This document shows, piece by piece, positions 8,040-17,256 of a stretch of DNA of 64,000 bases. The notes beneath the pieces were generated by a model, which did not search any database, was not told the origin of the DNA, and saw nothing but the letters and a program-made list of their open reading frames with translations. This stretch comes from an uncultured bacterium (GTDB lineage: Bacteria > Cyanobacteriota > Vampirovibrionia > Gastranaerophilales > Gastranaerophilaceae). The translations under genes were made by a program, and so were the position numbers. Within the stretch, counting starts at the first letter, position 1; every line of letters starts with the position of its first letter. The stretch spans positions 99,025 through 163,024 of the forward strand of contig CACYKF010000004.1 in the NCBI GenBank assembly GCA_902774905.1, written 5' to 3'.

Positions 8040-9371
8040 TTGAAACATTCAAAATTAACATGGATGATATTCATAGCACTTATCTTAGGTGTTATTTTTG
8101 GTCATTTTTGCCCTGTTTATGCGGTCAAAATGAAAACTTTTGCCGTAATATTCTTACGCATGGTAAAAATGATTATAGCCCCGTTGTTGTTTGCAACTCT
8201 TGTCCGAGGGCTTGCAAGCCATAGCGATATTAAAAAACTCGGCAAAGTCGGATTGAAAACCATTGTATATTTTGAAATCGTAACAACTTTAGCACTTATA
8301 ATCGGACTTACCATGGGTAATTTGTTTAACCCCGGACATGGCTTTGGTAAGGTTATGGCAAACCCTCATCTTATGAAAGAAGCAGGTCTTATGGCAGCAA
8401 CAAGTTCGCCTATGACTTCTGTTTCAGAGATTGTTTATAATATTTTCCCGACAAGTATAGTGGAAGCAATGGCAAACGGAAATCTACTGCAAATTGTAGT
8501 ATTTTCAATATTTTTTGCTATTGCAATTTGTGCTGTCGGAGAAAAAGCAAAACCTGTCATGACACTTTTGGAATCAGTTTCACAGGTTATGTTTAAATTT
8601 ACCGAATATGTAATGTATTTTGCACCGTTAGGAATTTTTGGTGCAATTGCATCAACAGTCGGAATGAACGGACTATCAATATTAAAAAATTATTTTAAAG
8701 TAATATTCTCTCTATATACGGCTCTTGCGGTATTTGTACTATTAGTTTTATTTATCGCCTGCAAATACGCAAGAATATCTTTGAGAAATTTATTAAAAGT
8801 TATACAGGAACCTGCCGTATTGGCTTTCACAACGGCAAGTTCTGAAGCGGCTTTCCCAAAAGCAATTGACCTTATGGAAAGATTTGGTGTTCCGCAAAAC
8901 ATTGTCAGTTTTGTAATGCCGACAGGCTACACTTTCAATCTTGACGGAAGCACACTATACCTTGCGATGGCAGTAATTTTTTGCGCGCAAATCAACGGGA
9001 TTGAACTCGGATTAAGCCAGCAAATTGTAATGATGCTTGCACTGATGCTTACAAGTAAAGGTATAGCCGGAGTACCGAGAGTTGCACTTGTTGTACTTGC
9101 AGGAACTCTTGCAAGTTTCAATATCCCGCTTGTCGGAGTTGCAATTCTTTTGGGCATTGACCAAATTCTTGATATGGGCAGAACAACAGTAAACCTTGTC
9201 GGAAATTGCGTTGCAACCGTTGTTATTGCAAGATGGGAAAATTGTTTTGATTACGAAAAAATGAACAATTATATGAAAGAATGTGACAGCGAGGGCGGTT
9301 TATTTGGCAGTATTGCGAGAAAAACCGTACCTGAACCGATAGAAATTACACAAAATACAGAGGATAAATAA
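8040..9371 (+). CDS. Sodium/proton dicarboxylate or glutamate symporter (SDF/DAACS family)
   Basis: The chosen start is the TTG at 8040, which has GAGGT 7 bases upstream; the frame open from 8007 lacks one. The 443-residue inner-membrane carrier shows the SDF family hallmarks: TTASSEAAFPKA (hairpin 1), MPTGYTFNLDGSTLYLAM, SKGIAGVPRVALVV (hairpin 2), and DMGRTTVNLVGN. By analogy with GltPh, the Asp and Arg of DMGRTTVN bind the substrate amino and side-chain carboxylate, favouring aspartate/glutamate. This specificity is inferred. It ends exactly where ileS begins. Confidence 0.88.
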   Translation: MKHSKLTWMIFIALILGVIFGHFCPVYAVKMKTFAVIFLRMVKMIIAPLLFATLVRGLASHSDIKKLGKVGLKTIVYFEIVTTLALIIGLTMGNLFNPGHGFGKVMANPHLMKEAGLMAATSSPMTSVSEIVYNIFPTSIVEAMANGNLLQIVVFSIFFAIAICAVGEKAKPVMTLLESVSQVMFKFTEYVMYFAPLGIFGAIASTVGMNGLSILKNYFKVIFSLYTALAVFVLLVLFIACKYARISLRNLLKVIQEPAVLAFTTASSEAAFPKAIDLMERFGVPQNIVSFVMPTGYTFNLDGSTLYLAMAVIFCAQINGIELGLSQQIVMMLALMLTSKGIAGVPRVALVVLAGTLASFNIPLVGVAILLGIDQILDMGRTTVNLVGNCVATVVIARWENCFDYEKMNNYMKECDSEGGLFGSIARKTVPEPIEITQNTEDK

Positions 9372-12197
9372 ATGACTGAAACAACAGAACAAAAACAGTA
9401 CAAAGATACCCTTAATTTGCCTCAAACCACTTTGGCAATGAGAGCAAATGCAACTCAAAGAGAACCGCAAATTCAACAATTTTGGGAAGAAAATAAGATT
9501 TATGAAAAAATGACTTCTAATCGTGATAAAACAAATTCATTTGTTTTGCATGATGGCCCACCGTATTTGAGTTCGGAAAAAATTCATGTCGGTACGGCTT
9601 TGAATAAAATTTTGAAAGATATTTTGATTAAGTATAAGACTATGAAAGGTTTTTATGCCCCTATGGTTCCGGGATATGACGGACACGGATTGCCTATTGA
9701 AAACGCAGTCGTAAAAAATATTAAAGGCGGTCGTCATTCAATTACAGAAGGCGAATTAAGACAAAAGTGCAGAGAATTTGCACATAAAAACCTCAAAGGT
9801 CAGGAAAGTGAATTTCGCCGTTTGGGTGTTTTGGGGAATTGGGAAAATCCTTACCTCACAATTAACCCTGAATACGAAGCGCAACAGGTTCGTGTTTTTG
9901 GCGAAATGTATAAAAAAGGCTATATTGAAAAAGGTTTGAAACCTGTTTATTGGTGTGCATCCTGCGAAACAGCACTTGCAGAAGCAGAAGTTGAATATGC
10001 AGATATTTCTTCAAAATCTATTTATGTAAGATTTGAATTTGACCAGACAAGTACAGAAAAAATAAATAATGAGATTCTGAAACAAGTTCAGAATGACAAA
10101 AAAATATATGCAATTATCTGGACAACTACTCCTTGGACAATTCCGTCAAATGTTGCAATATCAATGCACCCAAGATTTGAATACACTTTGTTTGATTACA
10201 AAGGCGACATTTATGTAACTGCAACCGATTTGCTTGGCACATTTTTAGCAGATGTAGGCTGGGAAGAAAGTGATATTAATGTTATCGGAACTGCAATCGG
10301 ACAAGATTTTGAACTGATGGAAACAAAACATCCGCTTGTTGACAGAAAATCAAAAATTATTTTGGGCGAACATGTTACGCTTGATGCAGGTACGGGTTTG
10401 GTTCACACGGCTCCGGGGCATGGTCTTGAGGACTATGAAGTTGGGGTAAAATACGGTGTTGAAGTATTTTCACCGTTAGATGCAACAGGATGCTGGAAAG
10501 ACGAAGTAGGTATTCCTGACCTTGTCGGTGTTCCTTATTATAAAGGAAATGACATGGTAATTGATATGTTGGAAAATTGTAAAGCATTAGTTTATCAAAA
10601 TGAAATCAGTCACTCATATCCGCATTGTTGGAGATGTAAACACCCTGTAATTTACAGAGCAACACCGCAATGGTTTGTAAAAGTTGATAAATTCAGACAA
10701 CAAGCAATGGACGCTATCCATGATGTCAAATGGATTCCTGCAAGCGGTGAAAGTCGTATAGGAAATATGGTTGCAAGCAGAACGGATTGGTGTATTTCCC
10801 GTCAGAGAGCATGGGGCGTACCTATTCCGATTTTCTATTGCGAAGACTGCGGTGAAGTTATCTGCAACGACCAAACTATTGAAAATGTTGCACATATCTT
10901 TGAAAAAGAAAGTTCTGATGCATGGGTAAATCATAGCGCAGAAGAACTTTTGCCGTCAGGATTTGTTTGCCCTAAATGCGGAAAAACTCACTTCAAAAAA
11001 GAAAAAGACATTATGGATGTTTGGTTTGATTCAGGAGTATCTTGGAGTGCGGTTGTAGAAGCAAGAGCAGACGAACTCGGTCATACACCGGTTGATATGT
11101 ATTTGGAAGGTTCAGATCAGCACAGAGGCTGGTTCCAGTCTTCTCTTTTAACCTCTATTGCAACTCAGGGTAAAGCACCATATAAACAGGTTCTTACTCA
11201 TGGTTTTGTATTTGGGGAAGACGGAAGAAAAATGTCCAAATCTTTAGGCAACTATATTCGCCCTGATGATATTATCAAAAATTACGGTGCCGATATTTTA
11301 AGACTTTGGGCGGCATCCGTTGACTATAAAAATGATATAAAAATCGGAAATAATATTGTCGGACAACTTGTTGAAATATTTAAGAAAACAAGAAATACTG
11401 CAAGATTTTTAATCGGTAATTTATTCGATTTTGACCCTGCAAATGATTATGTAAAATATGATGATTTAAAATTGATTGATAAATTTGCATTACACAAATT
11501 GAACAAATTAATTGAAGAAGTAACTCAAAGTTTTGAAAGTTATGAATTTTACAAATATTTCCAATGCTTACAAAACTTTGCTGCGGTGGATTTGAGTTCA
11601 TTCTATCTTGATATTGTGAAAGACAGATTATATACTGCAGGCAAAAAATCTCTTTCCCGCCGTGCATGTCAGACAGTTTTGTACGAAAATCTCATGGCAC
11701 TTGTACGAATTTTGACACCTGTAATGCCACATCAGGCGGAAGATATTTGGCAAAGTGTTCCTGAAGTGCAAAAAGGTGGTTTAATCAGTATCTTACTTGC
11801 CGATTTCCCTGAAGTTCACCCTCAGTGGAACAATGAACAACTTGCAGACGATTTTGCAAAAATTCTGAAATCAAGGGAAGTTGTAACAAGAGCCATTGAA
11901 CCGTTAAGAGCGGATAAAAAAGTCGGAAGTGCATTGGAAGTAGGTGTTTACATAAAAGCAGAAGATAATTCTGTACTGAAAACCAACGAAAATGATTTGT
12001 CTGATATTTATATCGTTTCACAGGCAACTTTGACAGATGAAAAGCCGTCTGAAGAAATCTTGAATGAATACAGTGAAGATGGTTACACCGTTTGGGTCGT
12101 AAAAGCAAAGGGCGAAAAATGCTCACGCTGTTGGAAATATCGTGAACTCAATTCAAACGGTATTTGTCCTGATTGTGCCGAAGCAGTCGGTGAATAA
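9372..12197 (+). CDS. ileS: Isoleucyl-tRNA synthetase
   Basis: A 941-residue class I synthetase that charges tRNA-Ile. Visible landmarks are PPYLSSEKIHVGTALNKILK (the HIGH region, here HVGT), GYDGHGLPIE, the editing-domain WTTTPWTIPSN, RQRAWGVPIPIFYC, DVWFDSGVSW, GRKMSKSLGN and the C-terminal zinc motif CSRCW...CPDC. The fourth position of the HIGH box is Thr instead of His. Residues about 235-243 (NEILKQVQND) are encoded by a REP-like palindrome inserted in frame just before WTTTPWT. The ATG abuts the symporter stop codon with AGAGGA inside that gene's tail, so the two are coupled. A strong terminator follows. Confidence 0.96.
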   Translation: MTETTEQKQYKDTLNLPQTTLAMRANATQREPQIQQFWEENKIYEKMTSNRDKTNSFVLHDGPPYLSSEKIHVGTALNKILKDILIKYKTMKGFYAPMVPGYDGHGLPIENAVVKNIKGGRHSITEGELRQKCREFAHKNLKGQESEFRRLGVLGNWENPYLTINPEYEAQQVRVFGEMYKKGYIEKGLKPVYWCASCETALAEAEVEYADISSKSIYVRFEFDQTSTEKINNEILKQVQNDKKIYAIIWTTTPWTIPSNVAISMHPRFEYTLFDYKGDIYVTATDLLGTFLADVGWEESDINVIGTAIGQDFELMETKHPLVDRKSKIILGEHVTLDAGTGLVHTAPGHGLEDYEVGVKYGVEVFSPLDATGCWKDEVGIPDLVGVPYYKGNDMVIDMLENCKALVYQNEISHSYPHCWRCKHPVIYRATPQWFVKVDKFRQQAMDAIHDVKWIPASGESRIGNMVASRTDWCISRQRAWGVPIPIFYCEDCGEVICNDQTIENVAHIFEKESSDAWVNHSAEELLPSGFVCPKCGKTHFKKEKDIMDVWFDSGVSWSAVVEARADELGHTPVDMYLEGSDQHRGWFQSSLLTSIATQGKAPYKQVLTHGFVFGEDGRKMSKSLGNYIRPDDIIKNYGADILRLWAASVDYKNDIKIGNNIVGQLVEIFKKTRNTARFLIGNLFDFDPANDYVKYDDLKLIDKFALHKLNKLIEEVTQSFESYEFYKYFQCLQNFAAVDLSSFYLDIVKDRLYTAGKKSLSRRACQTVLYENLMALVRILTPVMPHQAEDIWQSVPEVQKGGLISILLADFPEVHPQWNNEQLADDFAKILKSREVVTRAIEPLRADKKVGSALEVGVYIKAEDNSVLKTNENDLSDIYIVSQATLTDEKPSEEILNEYSEDGYTVWVVKAKGEKCSRCWKYRELNSNGICPDCAEAVGE
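10071..10097 (+). repeat. REP-like palindrome inside ileS
   Basis: The sequence ATTCTGAA-ACAAG-TTCAGAAT followed by GAC is an inverted repeat within the ileS reading frame. Nearly the same unit occurs in intergenic DNA at 29709-29732, and GGATCCTGAA-type relatives lie in the repeats at 16.95, 29.85 and 52.77 kb. It encodes EILKQVQND, adding about a dozen residues in a surface loop ahead of the editing domain. The coding frame is intact. Confidence 0.75.
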
Positions 12198-12226
12198 TAT
12201 ATAAAACACATTGAAGAATTAAAATT

Positions 12227-12259
12227 AAAAGTGCGAAATTATAATTTCGCACTTTTTTT
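12227..12259 (+). terminator. Intrinsic terminator of the symporter-ileS operon
   Basis: A near-perfect palindrome of AAAGTGCGAAAT and its complement around a short TAT loop, followed by a run of seven T's, lies 30 bases after the ileS stop. Confidence 0.9.
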
Positions 12260-12383
12260 GACATTTGCCTAAAAATCCTTAAATAAAACATGTAAAAAAT
12301 CATACAAATGATTGACTACATAAGAAAATAAATATGGTACAAATAAAGTACCGGACAATAGAGTAGAGGCAGGTAGTTTTTTA

Positions 12384-13922
12384 ATGGGATTGAGTCTTAA
12401 CAACATATATCAAAGACCGTATGTGAATCAGGATGCAAGAAGTAATGTTAAACGCAAGGCGCAAGACGAACAAACCGCATCTGCTAATGCTCAACGAGAA
12501 GAAAGCGCAAACCCCAACGCCAAAAGCAAAGGACTTCAATATACAGAACAAAAAAAACCTGCATACACCCCGAATTATGCACAGTCTTTTGCGGCAAGCG
12601 CATATTCAAATGTAAATATTAATTCTCAAAAAACAAGAAATCAGGGGCAGGCAACTTCTTATGTTCAAAATGCACAAGAAAATCACACAGATTTTAATAA
12701 TGCTCAAATAAATATTGCACAAATTTTGAAAGATTTTAAAAATACCGCTCTTGCAATAGGTACCCCTGAAAACATTTCCGATGAAGTTGACGGCTATCTT
12801 GCTTTGATAGAGAAACAGGTTACAAAAGATAATCCGAATGTAAAACTGATAAAATCAAATCTTAAAAATGCCGCATCATTACTTGACGGACACATCTCCG
12901 AAACCTTAAATAAAGATTCAAAAGTTGTTGAAAATTGGGTTGATACTCTGTTTTTACAAAAAATCAATTTCAAATATGACGAAAATGATGTCAACGAAAG
13001 ATTTTTGGTCAAGTTTCCGGACGGCTCAACAAGCAAAACAAAGCGTCAGGAAGAATTGCAGGAAACAAATCAGGAAGCAACTTCAACCATAGAGGATAAC
13101 TCAAAAGTTATTCCGATAAATGTTGCAGGCGACTCTGGAGTAAAAATTCCGCAGGATAAACAACTGAAATCACTGTTTATACAAGCAAAGAAATTTGCTT
13201 ATGCACAGAACCCAGAAAAAGCAATTCAAACTTTTGAAAAAGCATTAAACAGAGCAAACGAAATTGATGACACCGAAACATCAGGCAAAATCTATTTTGA
13301 AGTCGGGAAAATCTATGACAACCATGATTATTTACCACAGGCATTGAAAAGTTATCATCAGGCAACAAAACTTTCAAAAGATGAAAATGTAAAAGCAAAA
13401 GCATACTATTCTATGGCTCAAATTTATGATGATGTAAGCCAAATTACACCTGCACTGAAACATTATGCAAGTGCGGTATCTCATGCAGGAGAAGCAGAAA
13501 ATCTTCCGGCTCAGAGTGCTTCTTTGACAAAAATGGGTAATATTTATTCCGATATGTATGAACACGAAGCATTTGACTACTATGAACTTGCCAAAGATAT
13601 TGCAGACGAAACCGAAAACTATAACCTTAAAGGCTTTGTTTCTTCAAACACAGGCAAAGCACATTTGAAATTTGATGAACCTGAAAAGGCACTCAAATCA
13701 TTTTCTCAGGCAGTTCAGGATTACACACAGGGCGACACTCCGTTAAAAACCGCTCAGAACTATGAAGCGGCTGCTGATATTATGGTCGAATTTAATAACC
13801 TCAATAAAGCATACAGATTATTAACCAAAGCCCAAAACTATGCACGCAAAACAGACAATTTGGAATATATGCATGTAATAAATACAAAATTAAATCAGTT
13901 AAAGGAGTTAGATGTCAAATAG
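12384..13922 (+). CDS. TPR-repeat protein with low-complexity N-terminus
   Basis: The 512-residue protein has a polar Gln/Asn/Ala-rich first 115 residues without a signal peptide, a helical middle (115-210), and at least five tetratricopeptide repeats from about 255 to 505 (for example KAIQTFEKALNRANE, QALKSYHQATKLS, PALKHYASAVSHAGE, KALKSFSQAVQDYTQ). TPR domains bind protein partners; the partner is unknown. AGGCAGGTAG lies 8-17 bases before the ATG. A 51-codon frame overlaps its 3' end. Confidence 0.75.
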   Translation: MGLSLNNIYQRPYVNQDARSNVKRKAQDEQTASANAQREESANPNAKSKGLQYTEQKKPAYTPNYAQSFAASAYSNVNINSQKTRNQGQATSYVQNAQENHTDFNNAQINIAQILKDFKNTALAIGTPENISDEVDGYLALIEKQVTKDNPNVKLIKSNLKNAASLLDGHISETLNKDSKVVENWVDTLFLQKINFKYDENDVNERFLVKFPDGSTSKTKRQEELQETNQEATSTIEDNSKVIPINVAGDSGVKIPQDKQLKSLFIQAKKFAYAQNPEKAIQTFEKALNRANEIDDTETSGKIYFEVGKIYDNHDYLPQALKSYHQATKLSKDENVKAKAYYSMAQIYDDVSQITPALKHYASAVSHAGEAENLPAQSASLTKMGNIYSDMYEHEAFDYYELAKDIADETENYNLKGFVSSNTGKAHLKFDEPEKALKSFSQAVQDYTQGDTPLKTAQNYEAAADIMVEFNNLNKAYRLLTKAQNYARKTDNLEYMHVINTKLNQLKELDVK

Positions 13923-14067
13923 CAAGTATATGCAGGTTGTAAGCATGCCTGTCGATTTTACCCAATACATTATCCCGGAACAAAAAGACACAGAAAACTA
14001 CAGTATTTTAAAATACATACGCAGTTTTTTGGAATTTAACACGCTTAATTGCAGTTACAAATTCTAA
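13912..14067 (+). CDS. Small overlapping ORF, 51 residues, unknown
   Basis: An ATG at 13912 overlaps the last four codons of the TPR gene in another frame and has AAAGGAG four bases upstream. The product begins MSNSKYMQVVSMPVDFTQ and ends with NCSYKF. It has no recognisable domain and could be the remnant of a longer gene. The good ribosome site and overlap favour translation; a chance frame of this length cannot be excluded. Confidence 0.45.
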   Translation: MSNSKYMQVVSMPVDFTQYIIPEQKDTENYSILKYIRSFLEFNTLNCSYKF

Positions 14068-14071
14068 AACA

Positions 14072-14401
14072 CTATTTTGTTGCAAATTCCTGGTGCATTT
14101 TTTCAAACATTTGCAATGTTTCTTCTTCACTGTGATTTTGAGCGTATTTGTCCATTGCTTCATTCAGTTCTGCAACAAGTTGCGGATGTTTTTGTAAAAA
14201 CTTCAAATCTGTTTCAACAGAATCAGATGCAACCTGCGACTTCCCAAGTTCTGCAGCAGGCATATTTTTTAAATCTTTGATTTCTTTTTGCTCAACAGGA
14301 GCAACAGGAGCATCAGCCTTTGCAGAAGTTTCTTCAACAGCCGGCATTTGCGGAATCCCTTTGAAATTTACATTGTTTAGGTTGTTTTCAATTTCTCTCA
14401 T
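14072..14401 (-). CDS. Small acidic protein with NFKG N-terminal motif
   Basis: A 109-residue protein opening MREIENNLNNVNFKGIPQMP, a clear example of the window's shared Asn-rich F-K-G N-terminus. The following 35 residues are Ala/Pro/Glu-rich and probably disordered; the C-terminal 45 residues (DLKFLQKHPQLVAELNEAMD onward) look helical. AGGTGA lies 3 bases before the ATG. No family is recognised. It converges on the TPR gene and the 51-codon frame. Confidence 0.65.
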   Translation of the reverse strand: MREIENNLNNVNFKGIPQMPAVEETSAKADAPVAPVEQKEIKDLKNMPAAELGKSQVASDSVETDLKFLQKHPQLVAELNEAMDKYAQNHSEEETLQMFEKMHQEFATK

Positions 14402-14566
14402 AGTATCACCTGCTTTTCTTTAACTATCCATGTATCAATCTTTGTTTATAAACCATCTCTACGAATTTTTTTGCTACTTTGTACCTTAAATTATTACAAA
14501 AATTTACATAAAATTAATTTCATGTTATTATGCATTATATATTATAAAGGGGTTTGAGGGCAACTT

Positions 14567-15658
14567 ATGAATTTTGAACAAATAAAAAAAAATCTGAATT
14601 CGATTCTTACTTCTCCAAAAATTCTTGATAATTTGCCTGATATGTTCTTGTATCTTGACTCTGACGGCTTTATCAAAGAAGCCAATTTTAACGCAAGAAA
14701 TAATTTAGGTGCTAATGAAAATATTACGATAAATGAACTTTTTAGCAATGGGCTGAAAGCAGTAAGACAATCGATTAAATATAAAAAGGCCGTTCTTGTA
14801 GAAACCAATACCCCAAACGAATTTCTTGAATTGACTGCATCTAAAATAGACGGAGATTATTGCGTATGTATAAGAGATAATACAAAAATTATTAAAGATA
14901 ATATTGAAAAAGACAATATAGAAAAATTTAATAATGAAAAAAATGCAATGATTTATAAACTTCAAAATGAGTTCAGAGCACCGCTAAATTCAATGACAGG
15001 ATTTTGTCAGGGACTTGTTGACGGAATAGCCGGCGAAGTAACCGAAAAACAATCAAAATATCTTAAAATTATTCAGTCTAATGCCAATGAATTAAATGAA
15101 TTTACCGAAAAATTTATTGATTTCAGTTATGCAGAATCTCTGCAATATGAAAGCGAATACAAAAAATTTGATATTATTTCGGAAATCAAAGATATTATAA
15201 AAGAATTTGAAAAAAACATTGATAAAGAAAAAATCAGTATCAATTTTATTTATGACAGTATTGAATCAAGAAATGTCTATAATGATTTTAATGCAATAAA
15301 AAAATCAATCATAAATATTCTTGAATTGTCTTTAAAATCAACGGAATCAGGTAACATTCAGGTAATTTTATCAAACCCGAATGATGAAGAATACATCACA
15401 TACGGACTTAATGAAAGCAAAAAATATTTGCAAATAAAAATTATAGATACAGGAACACCTGTTGCACCAAAGGATTTGCGCCAAATATGCAATCCTTATG
15501 CACAACTTGAAAAAAATAAAAAACATATCGTAAAAAGTCTGCGACTTGGAATTATCAGCATACTAACCAAAAGAGCAAACGGTATTTTTAACATTAAATC
15601 AAACAATGGGAATGAATATAATATAATTATCCCGACTGAAAAGGAAGAAGATGAGTAA
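14567..15658 (+). CDS. Histidine pseudokinase (PAS-HisKA-HATPase fold, catalytic His absent)
   Basis: The 363-residue protein lacks membrane segments. Residues 20-110 resemble a PAS domain ([20 protein letters not shown]). Residues 125-200 match the HisKA dimerisation helices, but the phosphorylated His of the usual SHELRTPLN box is Asn134 ([14 protein letters not shown]). The ATPase domain is also decayed: the N-box reads [10 protein letters not shown], the D-box IIDTGTPV, and the glycine box RLGIISI instead of GxGLGL. Signalling by phosphotransfer is therefore unlikely; a binding or scaffolding role is inferred. Its last eight bases overlap the ABC ATPase start, implying coupled synthesis. 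Confidence 0.75.
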   Translation: MNFEQIKKNLNSILTSPKILDNLPDMFLYLDSDGFIKEANFNARNNLGANENITINELFSNGLKAVRQSIKYKKAVLVETNTPNEFLELTASKIDGDYCVCIRDNTKIIKDNIEKDNIEKFNNEKNAMIYKLQNEFRAPLNSMTGFCQGLVDGIAGEVTEKQSKYLKIIQSNANELNEFTEKFIDFSYAESLQYESEYKKFDIISEIKDIIKEFEKNIDKEKISINFIYDSIESRNVYNDFNAIKKSIINILELSLKSTESGNIQVILSNPNDEEYITYGLNESKKYLQIKIIDTGTPVAPKDLRQICNPYAQLEKNKKHIVKSLRLGIISILTKRANGIFNIKSNNGNEYNIIIPTEKEEDE

Positions 15659-16649
15659 TGTAATTTTAAAAAATGTCAAAAAAACTTATGACAACAACAA
15701 AGTAGTTATAAATAGCGTAAATTTAGAGATAAAAGACAAAGAATTTATAGTTCTTGTCGGCTCATCAGGTTGCGGGAAATCTACACTTTTACGAATGATA
15801 GCAGGATTAGAAAATATAACAGACGGTGAAATTTTCATCGGTGATAAAAAAGTCAATGATGTTCCTCCAAAAGACAGAGATATAGCATTTGTATTCCAAA
15901 GTTATGCACTTTATCCGCACATGACTGTGAGAGAAAATATTGCATTTGGTTTGAAAATGCGAAAAGTTCCAAAAGCGGAAATTGAAAAAAAAGTACAGGA
16001 TGCCGCTCAAATACTCAATTTGACCGAATATTTAGACCGAAAGCCAAAACAACTTTCAGGCGGTCAAAGACAAAGAGTTGCCTTAGGGCGTGCCATTGTC
16101 AGAAATCCGAAAGTATTTTTGATGGATGAACCACTGTCAAACCTTGATGCAAAACTTCGTGTTCAAATGCGTTCTGAAATCAAAAAGTTGCACGAAAAAT
16201 TGCAAACAACTTTTATCTATGTAACTCATGACCAAACAGAAGCACTAACTATGGGCGACAGAATAGTTTTACTAAATAACGGTGATATTCAGCAGGTTGA
16301 CAGCCCAGATGAAGTTTATAACAACCCAAAAAATACTTTTGTAGCAGGGTTTATCGGATCACCGCAAATGAATTTTATTGATGGAAAAGATTTAGGTCTT
16401 GATGAAAATATTTTATACGGAATACGACCTGAAAAAATGGTCAAACCCGATGGTAATATAAAATTGACAGTTGAAGTTGACATATCAGAAATGCTTGGCA
16501 GTGAAAAAATTGCTTATTTTGATATTGGTACAAAACATTGTTCTGCGGTTTTGAGTTCGGATTATAATATCGGCAAAACACTTGACCTGTCAATAAATTC
16601 TGCTGATTTATATAAATTTGATAAACAAACAGGCGAAAGAATTTATTAA
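15651..16649 (+). CDS. Sugar-type ABC transporter ATP-binding protein (MalK/UgpC class)
   Basis: A 332-residue ATPase with Walker [10 protein letters not shown] (residues 37-45), Q-loop [16 protein letters not shown], signature [14 protein letters not shown], Walker [14 protein letters not shown] and the switch His in [10 protein letters not shown]. The C-terminal TOBE-like regulatory domain is present but about 30 residues shorter than in typical MalK. Such ATPases energise uptake of sugars or glycerol-phosphate. No permease genes are next to it; the binding protein at 18349-19509 could belong to the same transporter. It overlaps the pseudokinase gene by 8 bases. Confidence 0.88.
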   Translation: MSNVILKNVKKTYDNNKVVINSVNLEIKDKEFIVLVGSSGCGKSTLLRMIAGLENITDGEIFIGDKKVNDVPPKDRDIAFVFQSYALYPHMTVRENIAFGLKMRKVPKAEIEKKVQDAAQILNLTEYLDRKPKQLSGGQRQRVALGRAIVRNPKVFLMDEPLSNLDAKLRVQMRSEIKKLHEKLQTTFIYVTHDQTEALTMGDRIVLLNNGDIQQVDSPDEVYNNPKNTFVAGFIGSPQMNFIDGKDLGLDENILYGIRPEKMVKPDGNIKLTVEVDISEMLGSEKIAYFDIGTKHCSAVLSSDYNIGKTLDLSINSADLYKFDKQTGERIY

Positions 16650-16748
16650 AAATAAAAATTAATGGTAATTATATAATATTTTACAGTTATGTAGGGTGCG
16701 TTTATACGCACCAAAAACTTCCCTAAGTAGGGAAGGGAAATTTAATAT

Positions 16749-16804
16749 GTAAGTTGGGCTTTCAGCCCAACAAATAAAATGTTGGGGTAGAAACCCCAAC
16801 TTAC
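16749..16804. repeat. 56-nt double-hairpin repeat, copy 1
   Basis: Two hairpins (GGGCTTTCAGCCC and GGGGTAGAAACCCC) flanked by GTAAGTTGG and CCAACTTAC, so the whole unit is also a large imperfect palindrome. Three more copies occur at 22692, 33987 and 52502, two in each orientation. Other hairpins nearby (GGTGCGT/ACGCACC, CTTCCCT/AGGGAAG) make 16.68-16.99 kb a repeat island. Confidence 0.85.
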
Positions 16805-16913
16805 TTATTACTCAAAAAACGAGAATTTTGTCATTCTGAATCAGGCTCGAGTTTACAATTTGTAATATTTACACAATTTTATCCGTTTTGTCATTCCGAA
16901 TTTATTTCGGAAT

Positions 16914-16988
16914 CTCCTACTGAACACTCTTAAATTTGATTAACAAGGAGATCCTGAAACGAGTTCAGGATGACAATTTTGTTTATTT
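16914..16988. repeat. 75-nt repeat carrying a GGATCCTGAA-type REP, copy 1
   Basis: The segment from CTCCTACTGAACACTC to GACAATTTTGTTTATTT contains the inverted repeat ATCCTGAA/TTCAGGAT. Near-identical copies start at 29823 and 52728. In copies 1 and 2 it is followed by a ~270-bp module with a small hydrophobic ORF; in copy 3 it is joined directly to the right-hand flank. Confidence 0.8.
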
Positions 16989-17007
16989 ATGAATTATTAT
17001 TAAGTTT

Positions 17008-17037
17008 TTGTTCTTTAAACTTTTAGTCTGTTATTAT
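17008..17037 (+). promoter_or_regulatory. Promoter of hydrophobic-peptide locus, copy 1
   Basis: TTGTTC (-35), an 18-base spacer and an extended -10 box TGTTATTAT. The second copy at 29907-29936 keeps both boxes (TTGTTA, TGCTATTAT) and the spacer length while the spacer sequence differs, which supports function. The predicted transcript begins near the TGTTGAGGGTAAG that starts the invariant leader. Confidence 0.6.
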
Positions 17038-17134
17038 TTTTGTTGAGGGTAAGCCCTGTATAAACAACACTTACTTTCCGTTCGCTGCGACTGTAAATCG
17101 TACCAAAACGAATGATGAAAGGAGGTGGTATCAT

Positions 17135-17203
17135 ATGGAATTTAGTGTAACTACAAAAGCGCTAATCCTATTATTGCTAATAGTAATAGCGCTTAAACAC
17201 TAA
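17135..17203 (+). CDS. 22-residue hydrophobic peptide, type I toxin-like, copy 1
   Basis: An ATG 9 bases after a perfect AGGAGG opens a 22-codon frame: MEFSVTTKA, then a hydrophobic run of Leu/Ile/Val (LILLLLIVIAL), then KH. The second copy at 30033 matches in 13 of 22 positions with mostly conservative changes and many third-base differences, which is how a translated peptide diverges. Inverted repeats AAGCGCTA/TAGCGCTT bracket the membrane-spanning codons. Size and layout resemble Ibs, Fst or Ldr toxins; no antisense RNA has been shown. A membrane micropeptide of other function is possible. Confidence 0.65.
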   Translation: MEFSVTTKALILLLLIVIALKH

Positions 17204-17207
17204 ATCA

Positions 17208-17256
17208 AAGAGGGCTTTTAAAGAGGCAGGCTGCAACCTGCTTCGCCCTTTTCTTC
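17208..17256 (+). terminator. Nested hairpin terminator of peptide locus, copy 1
   Basis: Outer arms AAGAGGGC/GCCCTTTT enclose a second stem GAGGCAGG/CCTGCTTC (one G-T pair), followed by TTTTCTTC. The same structure is found in copy 2, almost unchanged. Confidence 0.75.
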
